Assembly: GCF_002078175.1 (NCBI RefSeq) | Contig: NZ_MWFK01000001.1 | Location: 4,774,001 to 4,838,000 of the forward strand | DNA: 64,000 nt | From: Streptomyces sp. M41(2017) | GTDB taxonomy: Bacteria; Actinomycetota; Actinomycetes; Streptomycetales; Streptomycetaceae | Direction of reading: 5' to 3' | In this document: piece after piece, positions 35,397 through 43,711 of the stretch | Position numbering within the stretch: the first letter of the stretch is position 1 | Layout of the letters: the number at the start of each line of letters is the position of its first letter | Notes under the pieces: model-generated | Seen by the model: only the letters and a program-made list of their open reading frames with translations | Told to the model about the DNA's origin: nothing | The model's database searches: none | Translations under genes and position numbers: made by a program

Positions 35397-36212
35397 GTGC
35401 ATCTCTCCCGTCCCGCGCGCATCGCCCTGCGCGTCGCCGCCGGGCTCGGCTTCGCGGTCGTCTACGTGCCGCTCGCGCTGGTCCTGGTCAACTCCTTCAA
35501 CCCGGACCGCAGCGCGAGCTGGCCGCCGTCCGGTCTCACCGTCCACTGGTGGTCGGCGGCCTGGGACAACGCGGGCGCCCGCGACGCGCTGTGGGTCTCG
35601 GTCAAGGCGGGCCTCGGCGCCACGGCGATCGCCCTGGTACTGGGCACGCTGATCGCCTTCGCGGTCGCCCGCCACCGCTTCTTCGGCCGCGGCGCCGTCT
35701 CCTTCGTGGTCGTCCTGCCGATCGCGCTGCCCGGCATCGTCACGGGCATCGCCCTCAACTCGGCGTTCAGCACGGTGCTCGAACCGCTCGGCGTCGGACT
35801 CGGCATGTTCACCGTGATCGTCGGCCACGCCACGTTCTGCATCGTCGTCGTCTTCAACAACGTCGTCGCCCGTCTCCGCCGCACCTCCGGCAGCTACGAG
35901 GAGGCCGCGATGGACCTGGGAGCGGACACCTTCCGGGCCTTCGTCGACGTCACCTTCCCGCTGGTGCGCTCGGCGCTGCTGGCCGGCGGACTGCTGGCCT
36001 TCGCGCTGTCCTTCGACGAGATCGTCGTCACGACGTTCACGGCCGGTCCCGGCATCGAGACCCTGCCGATCTGGATCTTCAACAACATGACGCGACCCCA
36101 GCAGGCGCCGGTCGTGAACGTCGTCGCGGCCGTCCTCGTGCTGCTCTCCGTCGTCCCGATCTACGGGGCCCAGCGGCTCTCGGCGGACACCGCCACCGAG
36201 AGCAGGATCTGA
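35397..36212 (+). CDS. ABC transporter permease (PotC-like)
   Basis: A 271-aa permease with about six helices (ALRVAAGLGFAVVYVPLALV, TAIALVLGTLIAFAVA, FVVVLPIALPGIVTGIAL, FTVIVGHATFCIVVVFN, LVRSALLAGGLLAFALSF, VVAAVLVLLSVVP). The EAA loop is GSYEEAAMDLGADTFRAFVDV. GTG start 10 bp after the PotB-like stop. It is the last gene of the operon; a hairpin terminator follows within five bases. Confidence 0.9.
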   Translation: MHLSRPARIALRVAAGLGFAVVYVPLALVLVNSFNPDRSASWPPSGLTVHWWSAAWDNAGARDALWVSVKAGLGATAIALVLGTLIAFAVARHRFFGRGAVSFVVVLPIALPGIVTGIALNSAFSTVLEPLGVGLGMFTVIVGHATFCIVVVFNNVVARLRRTSGSYEEAAMDLGADTFRAFVDVTFPLVRSALLAGGLLAFALSFDEIVVTTFTAGPGIETLPIWIFNNMTRPQQAPVVNVVAAVLVLLSVVPIYGAQRLSADTATESRI

Positions 36213-36216
36213 CCGG

Positions 36217-36231
36217 GCCCGCACCGCGGGC
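36217..36231. terminator. Terminator hairpin at the end of the PotABCD-like operon
   Basis: GCCCGC-ACC-GCGGGC, six perfect pairs with a three-base loop, beginning five bases after the PotC-like stop. It lies between two convergent genes. Confidence 0.5.
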
Positions 36232-36246
36232 GGCCCCGTTCCCGGA

Positions 36247-36861
36247 TCACCGAGGCTGCTGCCCCGGCAGGCCGGGGCCCGCCCCGTTCGACGCCGGGAC
36301 GCCGGGACCGGCAGGACCCGGAGCGGGGCGATCCGGCCCCGTGGGCTCCGGGGCCGCGGCGAGGAGGTCCCGCATGTCACGCAACCGCCGCTGCCCCCGG
36401 CCGCCGCCGACGACGGCCCAGGTCAGGAAGACCACCGCCAGCAGCCCGAACCCGAGCGTCTGCCGCGGTCCCGCCGTCAGGGCCGTCAGCACCACCACAC
36501 CCCCGAAGAGGAGGAAGAGGAACACCAGGGCCGCCCCACGGTGCCGGGTCCGGTGCAGCCGCCGGTCCACCAGGTCCCGCATGGCCTCCCGCCGCTCCGG
36601 ATCGGCGGGCACCTCGCCCGCGCGCACCTGCCGTTCCAGGTCGGCGAGTCCCTCGGCCGAGCCACCCGCTGCCCGCTTCTCCCGGGAGCGGATCCGCAGG
36701 GCGAACCAGAGACCTCCCACGGACGTGATCACGACCCGGGCCAGCACGGCCGGGACCGAGCGCCCCGGATAGATCAGCAGCAGGACGGCCGTGGCCACCA
36801 GCCACGACAGGACGACCTGGAGCCACAGGTGCCGGGTCAGGACGTCGGAGAGCTTCCCCAT
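36247..36861 (-). CDS. Membrane protein of unknown function
   Basis: A 204-aa protein with four predicted membrane helices in two pairs: LWLQVVLSWLVATAVLLLIY and PAVLARVVITSVGGLWFAL, then a soluble charged loop (about 55-110) with ADLERQVRAGEVPADPERRE, then GAALVFLFLLFGGVVVLTAL and LGFGLLAVVFLTWAVVGG, and a Pro/Gly-rich tail. I do not recognise it beyond this general type, common in Streptomyces. ATG 36861 is preceded by GGAAGGGGAG; the codon before (36864) is also ATG. It stands alone. Confidence 0.75.
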   Translation of the reverse strand: MGKLSDVLTRHLWLQVVLSWLVATAVLLLIYPGRSVPAVLARVVITSVGGLWFALRIRSREKRAAGGSAEGLADLERQVRAGEVPADPERREAMRDLVDRRLHRTRHRGAALVFLFLLFGGVVVLTALTAGPRQTLGFGLLAVVFLTWAVVGGGRGQRRLRDMRDLLAAAPEPTGPDRPAPGPAGPGVPASNGAGPGLPGQQPR

Positions 36862-37051
36862 CATCGGTCTCCCCTTCCGCGACGGGCTCCCTCGGATCCC
36901 GCCCGCTGCGCGCACCGTGTGTGCGCGGAGCCTTCCGACTACCCCTGAGAAGACCCCTCATGCGGGCGAAGTGACCTACGTCGGGGGCCCGTTGGGCTGC
37001 CCACGGGTGTCCGGCGGTGACCCGGACCGTGCACCCCGACGCTCGTCGCGG

Positions 37052-38506
37052 CTATCCCGCGTGCTCCCGCATCCACGCCTCGACCTCGTCCGCCGAGCGC
37101 GGCAGGGCGCCCGACAGGTTCTCGTAGCCGTCCGCCGTGACCAGGAGGTCGTCCTCGATCCGGACGCCGATGCCCCGCCACTCCTCGGGCACCGTCAGGT
37201 CGTCCGGCTGGAAGTACAGGCCCGGCTCCACGGTGAGGACCATGCCCGGCTCCAGGACACCGCCGACGTAGTCCTCGTTGCGGGCCTGCGCGCAGTCGTG
37301 CACGTCGAGTCCGAGCATGTGTCCCGTGCCCGCCATGGTGAAGCGACGCTGCAGACCGAGGTCGAACGCCCGTGACACCGGGCCCTCGACGAAACCCCAG
37401 GCCACCAGCCGCTCGGTCATCGACCACTGGGCGGCGTCATGGAAGGCGCGGTACGGGGCGCCGGGCTTCACCGCCGCCATGCCGGCCTCCTGCGCCTCGT
37501 ACACCGCGTCGTAGATCTCCCGCTGCAGCGGTGTGAACGTGCCGCTGACCGGGAGGGTGCGGGTCACGTCGGCGGTGTACAGCGTGCGGGTCTCCACGCC
37601 CGCGTCGAGAAGCAGCAGTTCACCGGGGCGGACGGGGCCGTCGTTCTCCACCCAGTGCATGATCGTGGCGTGCTCGCCGGCCGCGCAGATCGAGCCGTAG
37701 CCGACGTCATTGCCCTCGACCCGGGCGCGCCGGAAGAACGTGCCCTCGATCCACCGCTCCGACGTGGCGACGGCCTGCGACAACTCCCGTACGACGTCGA
37801 CGAATCCGCGCACGGTGGAGTCCACCGCCCGGCGCAGCTCGCCGATCTCCCACGCGTCCTTCACCAGCCGCAGCCCCGACAGCGCCTCCTCCAGCTCCGC
37901 GTCCCGCTCCTCGTCGGTGACGAGAGCCGCGTCGATCGCGGGGGCGTGCCCGCGTACGACACGGGTCGGGACGCCGGTGTCCGCCAGGTCCTGGGAGAGC
38001 GTGCGGATGTCCCGGCAGGGGAGCCCGAGCACCTGCTCCGACTCGGCCAGGGAGCGGCGCCTGCCCATCCACAGCTCGGCCGTCATGCCCGTCCAGAACT
38101 CGTCGCTGTCCCGGCTGTCACGGGGGAGCTGATAGCAGTGCGCGTCGTGGCCGCCGTCCGCCCGCGGCTCCAGCACCAGCGCCCCGTCACGGGCCTGATC
38201 GCCCGTCATGTGGACGTAGCCCGAGTACGCGCGGAACGGGTAGTGGGTGTCGTTCGACCTGTTCCGGAGGCCGCCGGACGGCACGACCAGCCGCTCGCCC
38301 GGGAACAGGGCGGACAGCGCGGCACGACGCCGGGCCGCGTGCGCCGCCTGCTCGCCCGGCGGCAGGTCGCCCCGCTCGGTGTCGGCCCAGCCCGTACGCA
38401 TCAGGGCGGACAGCTCGTCGGAGATTCCACGGTAGAGACCGTTCTTCCGGGCCTTGGCCACGGCGGACACCTTCTTCTTCAGCTCGTCTCGGTCAGTTCG
38501 GGTCAC
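37052..38506 (-). CDS. Xaa-Pro aminopeptidase (M24B)
   Basis: A 484-aa metallopeptidase that removes an N-terminal residue preceding proline. The N-terminal creatinase-like domain includes DELSALMRTGWADTER and LVVPSGGLRNRSNDTHYPFR. The M24 pita-bread domain carries the dimetal ligands: Asp in LLLDAGVETRTLYTADVTRT, His in GTGHMLGLDVHDC, Glu in LTVEPGLYF and Glu in GVRIEDDLLV. GTG 38506 gives the usual N-terminus; in-frame codons further upstream overlap the divergent operon. It is divergent from the D-hydroxyproline dehydrogenase genes and shares their promoter region, so it may release proline or hydroxyproline peptides for that pathway. The regulation is inferred. Confidence 0.9.
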   Translation of the reverse strand: MTRTDRDELKKKVSAVAKARKNGLYRGISDELSALMRTGWADTERGDLPPGEQAAHAARRRAALSALFPGERLVVPSGGLRNRSNDTHYPFRAYSGYVHMTGDQARDGALVLEPRADGGHDAHCYQLPRDSRDSDEFWTGMTAELWMGRRRSLAESEQVLGLPCRDIRTLSQDLADTGVPTRVVRGHAPAIDAALVTDEERDAELEEALSGLRLVKDAWEIGELRRAVDSTVRGFVDVVRELSQAVATSERWIEGTFFRRARVEGNDVGYGSICAAGEHATIMHWVENDGPVRPGELLLLDAGVETRTLYTADVTRTLPVSGTFTPLQREIYDAVYEAQEAGMAAVKPGAPYRAFHDAAQWSMTERLVAWGFVEGPVSRAFDLGLQRRFTMAGTGHMLGLDVHDCAQARNEDYVGGVLEPGMVLTVEPGLYFQPDDLTVPEEWRGIGVRIEDDLLVTADGYENLSGALPRSADEVEAWMREHAG

Positions 38507-38606
38507 GGCGGTCGGGGCGGCCCGGCTGTGCCGTGGGACGGCGGCCGGCAGGGCGCCCACCCGGCGTGTCCGCTCACGGCGCCGGCCATTCCGTACAACA
38601 GAAGCA

Positions 38607-38622
38607 TGTGACATAGTACTGA
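38607..38622. promoter_or_regulatory. 16-bp shared element, copy 1, at the D-hydroxyproline dehydrogenase promoter
   Basis: TGTGACATAGTACTGA lies directly before the GTG start at 38624. A second copy, TGTGACATTTTACTGA, is at 41611-41626 on the minus strand, with 14 of 16 identical. In both places the element overlaps a likely -10 box: here CATAGT (38612-38617) six bases before GTG, suggesting a leaderless transcript. A partial copy (GTGACAT, 43650-43656) lies before the GntR gene. This fits a repressor operator for that GntR protein. Confidence 0.7.
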
Positions 38623-38623
38623 C

Positions 38624-39775
38624 GTGAGCAAGCCCCTTACCTGCGATGTCGTGGTCGTCGGTGCCGGAATGGTGGGTGCCGCCTGCGCTCTGTACGCGGC
38701 TCGCGCCGGCCTCGACGTGGCCGTGGTGGACCGCGGCCCGGTCGCCGGCGGCACGACCGGCGCGGGCGAGGGGAACCTCCTCGTCTCCGACAAGGAACCC
38801 GGCCCCGAACTCGATCTCGCCCTGCTCTCCGGGCGGTTGTGGGCCGACCTCGCCGAGGAACACGCGGCGGCTGTGGAGTACGAGGCCAAGGGCGGGGTCG
38901 TCGTGGCCTCCACGCCCGACGGGCTGGCCGCGCTGGAGACGTTCGCGACCGCCCAGCGCGCGGCGGGTGTCCTGGCCGAACCGGTCACCGCCGACCGGCT
39001 CCACGACCTGGAACCGCACCTGGCCGCCGGCCTCGCGGGCGCCGTGCACTACCCGCAGGACACCCAGGTGATGCCCGCCCTCGCCGCCGCCCGCCTCGTC
39101 CGGGCCTCGGGTGCGCGGCTGTTCACGGGGCACACCGTGACCGAGGTGCTGCGGGCGCGGGACGGATCGGTCCGCGGGGTGCGCACCGACCGGGGCGACC
39201 TGCACGCGCCGGCCGTCGTCAACGCGGCCGGGACCTGGGGCCGTGAGGTGGCGGCCCGCGCCGGTGTCGGCCTTCCCGTCCTGCCCCGCCGCGGGTTCGT
39301 CCTGGTGACCGAACCGCTGCCGCGCCGCGTCCGGCACAAGGTGTACGCCGCGGACTACGTCGCCGACGTGGCCAGCGACTCGGCCGCCCTCCAGACCTCA
39401 CCGGTGGTCGAGGGCACGGCGGCCGGTCCGGTCCTGATCGGCGCCAGCCGTGAACGGGTCGGCTTCGACCGCTCGTTCTCGCTGCCGGTCGTCCGCCAAC
39501 TGGCGGCGGGCGCCACCCGGCTCTTCCCCTTCCTGGCGGAGGTGCGCGCCCTGCGGACCTATCTCGGCTTCCGGCCGTATCTGCCGGACCACCTGCCCGC
39601 GATCGGCCCGGACCCCCGGGCGCCCGGCCTCTTCCACGCCTGCGGCCACGAAGGCGCGGGGATCGGTCTGTCCACCGGGACCGGTCACCTCCTCGCGCAG
39701 GTCATGACCGGCGCGACACCCGACCTCGACCTCGCGCCGTTCCGGCCCGACCGCTTCCCCGAGGAGGCCGTGTGA
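38624..39775 (+). CDS. FAD-dependent oxidoreductase (DAO family), likely D-hydroxyproline dehydrogenase catalytic subunit
   Basis: A 383-aa amine-oxidising flavoprotein of the DAO family: dinucleotide loop CDVVVVGAGMVGAACALYAA, FAD-contact region around VNAAGTWGREVAARAG, and C-terminal ACGHEGAGIGLSTGTGHLLA. It is coupled by overlapping codons (GTGTGA) to a small [2Fe-2S] protein and then to a second flavoprotein. This three-part arrangement matches multi-subunit D-hydroxyproline dehydrogenase (HcnC/LhpB-like), which oxidises cis-4-hydroxy-D-proline to the pyrroline. The downstream epimerase and deaminase support it. Close relatives oxidise glycine or opines, so identity rests on context. Confidence 0.85.
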   Translation: MSKPLTCDVVVVGAGMVGAACALYAARAGLDVAVVDRGPVAGGTTGAGEGNLLVSDKEPGPELDLALLSGRLWADLAEEHAAAVEYEAKGGVVVASTPDGLAALETFATAQRAAGVLAEPVTADRLHDLEPHLAAGLAGAVHYPQDTQVMPALAAARLVRASGARLFTGHTVTEVLRARDGSVRGVRTDRGDLHAPAVVNAAGTWGREVAARAGVGLPVLPRRGFVLVTEPLPRRVRHKVYAADYVADVASDSAALQTSPVVEGTAAGPVLIGASRERVGFDRSFSLPVVRQLAAGATRLFPFLAEVRALRTYLGFRPYLPDHLPAIGPDPRAPGLFHACGHEGAGIGLSTGTGHLLAQVMTGATPDLDLAPFRPDRFPEEAV

Positions 39776-40104
39776 ACCCGCTGGAGCTGGCCGGGGCCGA
39801 GCCCGGACCCGCGTTCACCGTCACCCTCGACGGCCGCGAGATCGAGGCACTGCCCGGCCGTACGGTGGCCGCCGCGCTGTGGGCCGCGGGCGTCGCCTCC
39901 TGGCGCACCACCCGCGACTCCGGCCGGCCGCGCGGTGTCTTCTGCGGCATCGGCGTCTGCTTCGACTGCCTCGTCACCGTCAACGACCGCCCCAACCAAC
40001 GGGCCTGCCTGGTCCCGCTGGAACCCGGCGACGCGATCCGCACCCAGGACGGCACCGGCCACGACGTGGGCCGCGGTCAGGAAGGCACGGGCCACGATGA
40101 CTGA
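39772..40104 (+). CDS. [2Fe-2S]-binding subunit (HcnA-like)
   Basis: A 110-aa plant-ferredoxin-like protein. Four cysteines bind one [2Fe-2S] cluster: Cys58, Cys63, Cys66 and Cys79 (FCGIGVCFDCLVTVNDRPNQ then RAC). Start GTG 39772 overlaps the previous stop. It ends inside the start of the following flavoprotein gene (stop at 40104, next ATG at 40097), so all three are coupled. It would pass electrons between the two flavoproteins. The last 20 residues are charged and likely disordered. Confidence 0.88.
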   Translation: MNPLELAGAEPGPAFTVTLDGREIEALPGRTVAAALWAAGVASWRTTRDSGRPRGVFCGIGVCFDCLVTVNDRPNQRACLVPLEPGDAIRTQDGTGHDVGRGQEGTGHDD

Positions 40105-41521
40105 CGGACGGCACCACCTGGCGGTGATCGGCGCGGGGCCCGCGGGGCTCGCCGCGTCCCTCGCCGCGGCGGCCCGCGGGATCCGCGTGACGCTGATCGA
40201 CGCGGGCGTCACGGCGGGCGGCCAGTTCTACCGGCGCCCCGCACCCGGTCTGCGCGCCCGTCGTCCCGGCGCCCTGCACCACCAGTGGCGCACCTGGGAG
40301 CGACTGGAGGAAGGGCTCGCGCGGCACCTGGAAGCGGGCGCGGTCGAGCACCTGACGGATCATCATGTCTGGCTGGTGGAAGGGGCGACGGCCGGGGGCG
40401 ACAACGGCACGGCGCCGGCCTTCGCGGTGCACGCCCTGCCGGGCCCCCTCCAGGAACGCTCCGTCGTCGTACGGGCGGAGGCGGTGCTCCTCGCCACCGG
40501 CGGATACGAGAAGGTGCTGCCGTTCCCCGGCTGGACCCTTCCGGGTGTCGTGACGGCGGGCGGGGCCCAGGCCATGCTCAAGGGCGGACTCGTCGTACCG
40601 GGCCGCACCGCCGTCGTCGCCGGGACCGGGCCGCTGCTGCTGCCGGTGGCCACCGGACTGGCCGCCGCCGGGGCCGACGTCGCCGCGCTGGTGGAGTCCG
40701 CCGACCCGCGCGCCTTCGCCCGCCGGGCCGCCGCGCTGGCGGCCCAGCCCGGAAAGATCGCCGAGGGCGCGCGCTACGCGGCCCGACTCCTGCGCCACCG
40801 CGTCCCGTTCCTCCCCCACCACACCGTGGTCGAGGCGCACGGCGAGGAGCGGCTCGACGCCGTCACCGTCGCCGCGCTGGACGCCGACGGACGGGTCAGG
40901 GCCGGTACCGGGCGGCGCATCCCCTGCGACACCCTCGCCGTCGGCCACGGCATGATCCCGCACACCGATCTCGCCGGGGCGCTCGGCTGCCGCACCGACG
41001 GACTCCGGGTCGACGTGGACGACGAGCAGCGCACCGACGTGCCCGGTGTCTGGGCCGCGGGGGAGACCACCGGTGTCGGCGGTTCCGCCCTCGCCCTTGC
41101 GGAGGGACACATCGCGGGCCGATCCATCGCGGCCCGGCTCTCCGGTACCGCACCCGACCCGCGCGCGGCGGCCCGCGCGATCCGCTCCCGTACCCGCCTG
41201 CGGGCCTTCTCCGAGGCGCTCGACACCGTGTACGCGCCGCCCGCGCACTGGACGGACCAGGTCACCGACGACACCGTCGTGTGCCGCTGCGAGGAGGTGA
41301 CGGGCGGCCCGATCCGCCAGGCCGTCGCCGACCTCGGCGCCAGTGACGTCCGCACGGTGAAGCTCCTCACCCGCGCCGGGATGGGATGGTGCCAGGGCCG
41401 GATGTGCGAGCCGGCGGTGGCCGGCCTCGCGGGCTGCGAACCGACCCCCGCGCGCAGGCTGTTGGCGCGCCCGGTACCGCTCGGCGTGCTCGCGAGGGCC
41501 GGAGAGGAACCGGATGGCTGA
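40097..41521 (+). CDS. NAD(P)/FAD-dependent oxidoreductase with C-terminal [2Fe-2S] site (HcnB-like)
   Basis: A 474-aa pyridine-nucleotide-disulphide-type flavoprotein. First dinucleotide loop LAVIGAGPAGLAASLAAA (GxGxxG at 12-17), second loop AVVAGTGPLLLPVATGLA, ATG motif in PGVWAAGETTGVGGSALAL. The C-terminal BFD-like [2Fe-2S] domain has Cys396, Cys398, Cys432 and Cys437 (VVCRCEEVTGG and WCQGRMC). This matches the large electron-transfer subunit of HcnABC-type dehydrogenases. The ATG at 40097 overlaps the previous gene's stop by eight bases. Confidence 0.87.
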   Translation: MTDGRHHLAVIGAGPAGLAASLAAAARGIRVTLIDAGVTAGGQFYRRPAPGLRARRPGALHHQWRTWERLEEGLARHLEAGAVEHLTDHHVWLVEGATAGGDNGTAPAFAVHALPGPLQERSVVVRAEAVLLATGGYEKVLPFPGWTLPGVVTAGGAQAMLKGGLVVPGRTAVVAGTGPLLLPVATGLAAAGADVAALVESADPRAFARRAAALAAQPGKIAEGARYAARLLRHRVPFLPHHTVVEAHGEERLDAVTVAALDADGRVRAGTGRRIPCDTLAVGHGMIPHTDLAGALGCRTDGLRVDVDDEQRTDVPGVWAAGETTGVGGSALALAEGHIAGRSIAARLSGTAPDPRAAARAIRSRTRLRAFSEALDTVYAPPAHWTDQVTDDTVVCRCEEVTGGPIRQAVADLGASDVRTVKLLTRAGMGWCQGRMCEPAVAGLAGCEPTPARRLLARPVPLGVLARAGEEPDG

Positions 41522-41582
41522 GCGCCGGGCCCCGTCCCCCTCCGCCCGGCCGCCGACCGTGCGCCACCGGTCCCCGTCCTGA

Positions 41583-41626
41583 GCCTCAGCTGAGGCCTTC
41601 CACTCGGGCTTCAGTAAAATGTCACA
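41583..41626. promoter_or_regulatory. Promoter region of the deaminase-epimerase genes, with palindrome and shared element copy 2
   Basis: GCCTCAGCTGAGGC (41583-41596) is a perfect 14-bp palindrome. TAAAAT (41615-41620) is a strong -10 box. The 16-bp element TCAGTAAAATGTCACA (41611-41626) is the inverse of the copy at 38607-38622 and overlaps this -10. The palindrome sits where the -35 would be and may be a second operator or a terminator stem for the upstream flavoprotein gene. Confidence 0.65.
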
Positions 41627-41651
41627 CCCTATCGAGAGGGATGAGTACGTC

Positions 41652-42551
41652 ATGACGGTCACCCCCGACCACCGCCCCTGGCGCGGAGTCCTCGTCGCCA
41701 CCGCGCTCCCGCTGAACGACGACCTCTCCGTGGACCACGACCGCTACGCCGAGCACTGCGCCTGGCTGGTCGAGAACGGCTGCGACGGAGTCGTGCCCAA
41801 CGGCTCCCTCGGCGAGTACCAGGTCCTCACCCCCGAGGAACGCGCCCGGGTCGTCGAGACGGCCGTCTCCGCGATCGGCGGGCAGCGGGTGATGCCCGGC
41901 GTCGCCGCCTACGGTTCCGCAGAGGCGCGCCGCTGGGCCGAGCAGGCCGCCGAGGCGGGCTGCGGCGCCGTGATGCTCCTGCCGCCCAACGCCTACCGGG
42001 CCGACGAGCGGTCCGTCCTCGCCCACTACGCCGAGGTCGCCCGGACGGGCCTCCCCGTCGTCGCGTACAACAACCCCATCGACACCAAGGTCGACCTGGT
42101 CCCCGAGCTGCTCGCCGAGCTGTACGCGGCCGGTTCGATCCAGGGCGTCAAGGAGTTCTCCGGGGATGTGCGGCGCGCCTACCGCATCGCCGAACTCGCC
42201 CCGGACCTCGATCTGCTGGTCGGGGCCGACGACGTCCTGCTGGAACTCGCCGTGGCGGGCGCCAAGGGCTGGGTGGCCGGCTACCCGAACGCGCTGCCCC
42301 GGGCGAGTGTCGAGCTGTACCGCGCCGCCGTCGCCGGAGACCTCGACACGGCGGGCAAGCTCTACCGGCAGCTGCACCCGCTGCTGCGCTGGGACTCCCA
42401 GGTCGAGTTCGTCCAGGCCATCAAGCTGTCCATGGACGTCGTCGGCCGCCACGGCGGCCCGGTCCGCCCGCCCCGCGTACCGCTCCTGCCCGCCCAGGAG
42501 GCGGCCGTCAGGGCGGCCACGGAACGGGCCGTCGCCGCCGGTCTCGTCTGA
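41652..42551 (+). CDS. DapA/DHDPS-family lyase, likely Pyr4H2C deaminase
   Basis: A 299-aa class-I aldolase-fold enzyme. The catalytic lysine is Lys167 in GVKEFSGD and the tyrosine Tyr139 in VVAYNNPIDTK. In hydroxyproline breakdown a DapA-like enzyme (1-pyrroline-4-hydroxy-2-carboxylate deaminase) removes ammonia and gives 2-oxoglutarate semialdehyde. Position between the dehydrogenase and epimerase favours that job over dihydrodipicolinate synthesis. ATG 41652 follows GAGAGGG. A five-codon mini-frame (ATG AGT ACG TCA TGA, 41641-41655) overlaps the start by ATGA. No semialdehyde dehydrogenase is in the window. Confidence 0.88.
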   Translation: MTVTPDHRPWRGVLVATALPLNDDLSVDHDRYAEHCAWLVENGCDGVVPNGSLGEYQVLTPEERARVVETAVSAIGGQRVMPGVAAYGSAEARRWAEQAAEAGCGAVMLLPPNAYRADERSVLAHYAEVARTGLPVVAYNNPIDTKVDLVPELLAELYAAGSIQGVKEFSGDVRRAYRIAELAPDLDLLVGADDVLLELAVAGAKGWVAGYPNALPRASVELYRAAVAGDLDTAGKLYRQLHPLLRWDSQVEFVQAIKLSMDVVGRHGGPVRPPRVPLLPAQEAAVRAATERAVAAGLV

Positions 42552-42603
42552 GCGGCGGCCGGCCCGCCGCTCGTCCGTCCCGCCGACACCACCCAGGAGT
42601 GCC

Positions 42604-43605
42604 ATGCGCAGCAAAATCGTCCTGCACGCCGTCGACTCGCACACCGAGGGCATGCCCACCCGGGTGATCACGGGCGGCATCGGCACGATCCCGGGCGCGA
42701 CGATGAACGAGCGGCGGCTGTACTTCCGTGAGCACCGCGACGACGTCAAGCAGCTCCTGATGAACGAACCGCGGGGGCACGCGGCGATGAGCGGCGCCGT
42801 CCTCCAGCCGTCCACCCGGCCGGACTGCGACTTCGGCGTGATCTACATCGAGGTCTCCGGCTACCTCCCGATGTGCGGACACGGCACGATCGGTGTCGCG
42901 ACCGTGCTGGTGGAGACGGGCATGGTCGAGGTCGTCGAGCCGGTCACCACGATCCGGCTCGACACCCCGGCGGGCGTCGTCGTCGCCGAGGTCGCCGTCG
43001 AGGACGGCGCGGCGAAGGAGGTGACGCTGCGGAACGTGCCCTCGTTCTCCGTCGGCCTCGACCTGAAGGCCACGCTCGCCGACGGGCGCACGGTGACCTA
43101 CGACCTCGCGTACGGCGGGAACTTCTACGCGATCCTGCCGCTGGAGCAGTTCGGACTGCCTTTCGACCGCTCCCGCAAGGACGAGATCCTCGCGGCCGGA
43201 CTGGCCCTGATGGACGCGGTCGAGGACGGGGGCGGGCCCGTGCACCCCGAGGACCCGTCCATCCGCGGCTGCCACCACGTCCACCTGTACGCCCCCGGGG
43301 CGACGGCCCGTCTCTCGCGCCACGCGATGGCCATCCACCCCGGCTGGTTCGACCGGTCGCCCTGCGGGACGGGCACCAGCGCGCGCATGGCCCAGCTGCA
43401 CGCGCGGGGCGAACTCCCGCTGCACACCGAGTTCGTGAACGAGTCGTTCATCGGGACACGGTTCACCGGACGGCTGCTCGGTGTGACCGAAGTGGCCGGG
43501 ATCCCCGCGGTGCTGCCCAGCTTCACGGGCCGCGCGTGGATCACCGGGACGGCCCAGTACCTCCTCGACCCCACCGATCCGTTCCCGGCCGGGTTCGTCC
43601 TGTGA
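42604..43605 (+). CDS. 4-hydroxyproline 2-epimerase / proline racemase family
   Basis: A 333-aa cofactor-independent racemase. Both acid/base cysteines are present: Cys91 in LPMCGHGTIG and Cys254 in DRSPCGTGTSAR. A Thr in the second place would mean a dehydratase, so this is an epimerase or racemase. Members convert trans-4-hydroxy-L-proline to cis-4-hydroxy-D-proline or interconvert proline. Context with the D-hydroxyproline dehydrogenase favours the first. ATG 42604 with AGGAG. It follows the deaminase after 52 bp. Confidence 0.9.
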   Translation: MRSKIVLHAVDSHTEGMPTRVITGGIGTIPGATMNERRLYFREHRDDVKQLLMNEPRGHAAMSGAVLQPSTRPDCDFGVIYIEVSGYLPMCGHGTIGVATVLVETGMVEVVEPVTTIRLDTPAGVVVAEVAVEDGAAKEVTLRNVPSFSVGLDLKATLADGRTVTYDLAYGGNFYAILPLEQFGLPFDRSRKDEILAAGLALMDAVEDGGGPVHPEDPSIRGCHHVHLYAPGATARLSRHAMAIHPGWFDRSPCGTGTSARMAQLHARGELPLHTEFVNESFIGTRFTGRLLGVTEVAGIPAVLPSFTGRAWITGTAQYLLDPTDPFPAGFVL

Positions 43606-43711
43606 GCGGCCCGCCCCGGGGACGTAGATACTGGTGGTCCGAGTAGGACGTGACATGGCACCCGGCCGGTGCGGCGACAAGGCGGCGCACCGGCCCGTAC
43701 GAGGAGACCCG

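Noticed and set aside
32219..36212. Assigning the PotABCD-like importer to hydroxyproline uptake
   Set aside because: It is near the hydroxyproline island but has its own FadR regulator and operator and lacks the shared 16-bp element, so the link is too weak.
38507..39337. In-frame N-terminal extension of the Xaa-Pro aminopeptidase to 761 residues
   Set aside because: The extension is antisense to the FAD oxidoreductase gene and has no family match. The usual N-terminus is at the GTG at 38506.
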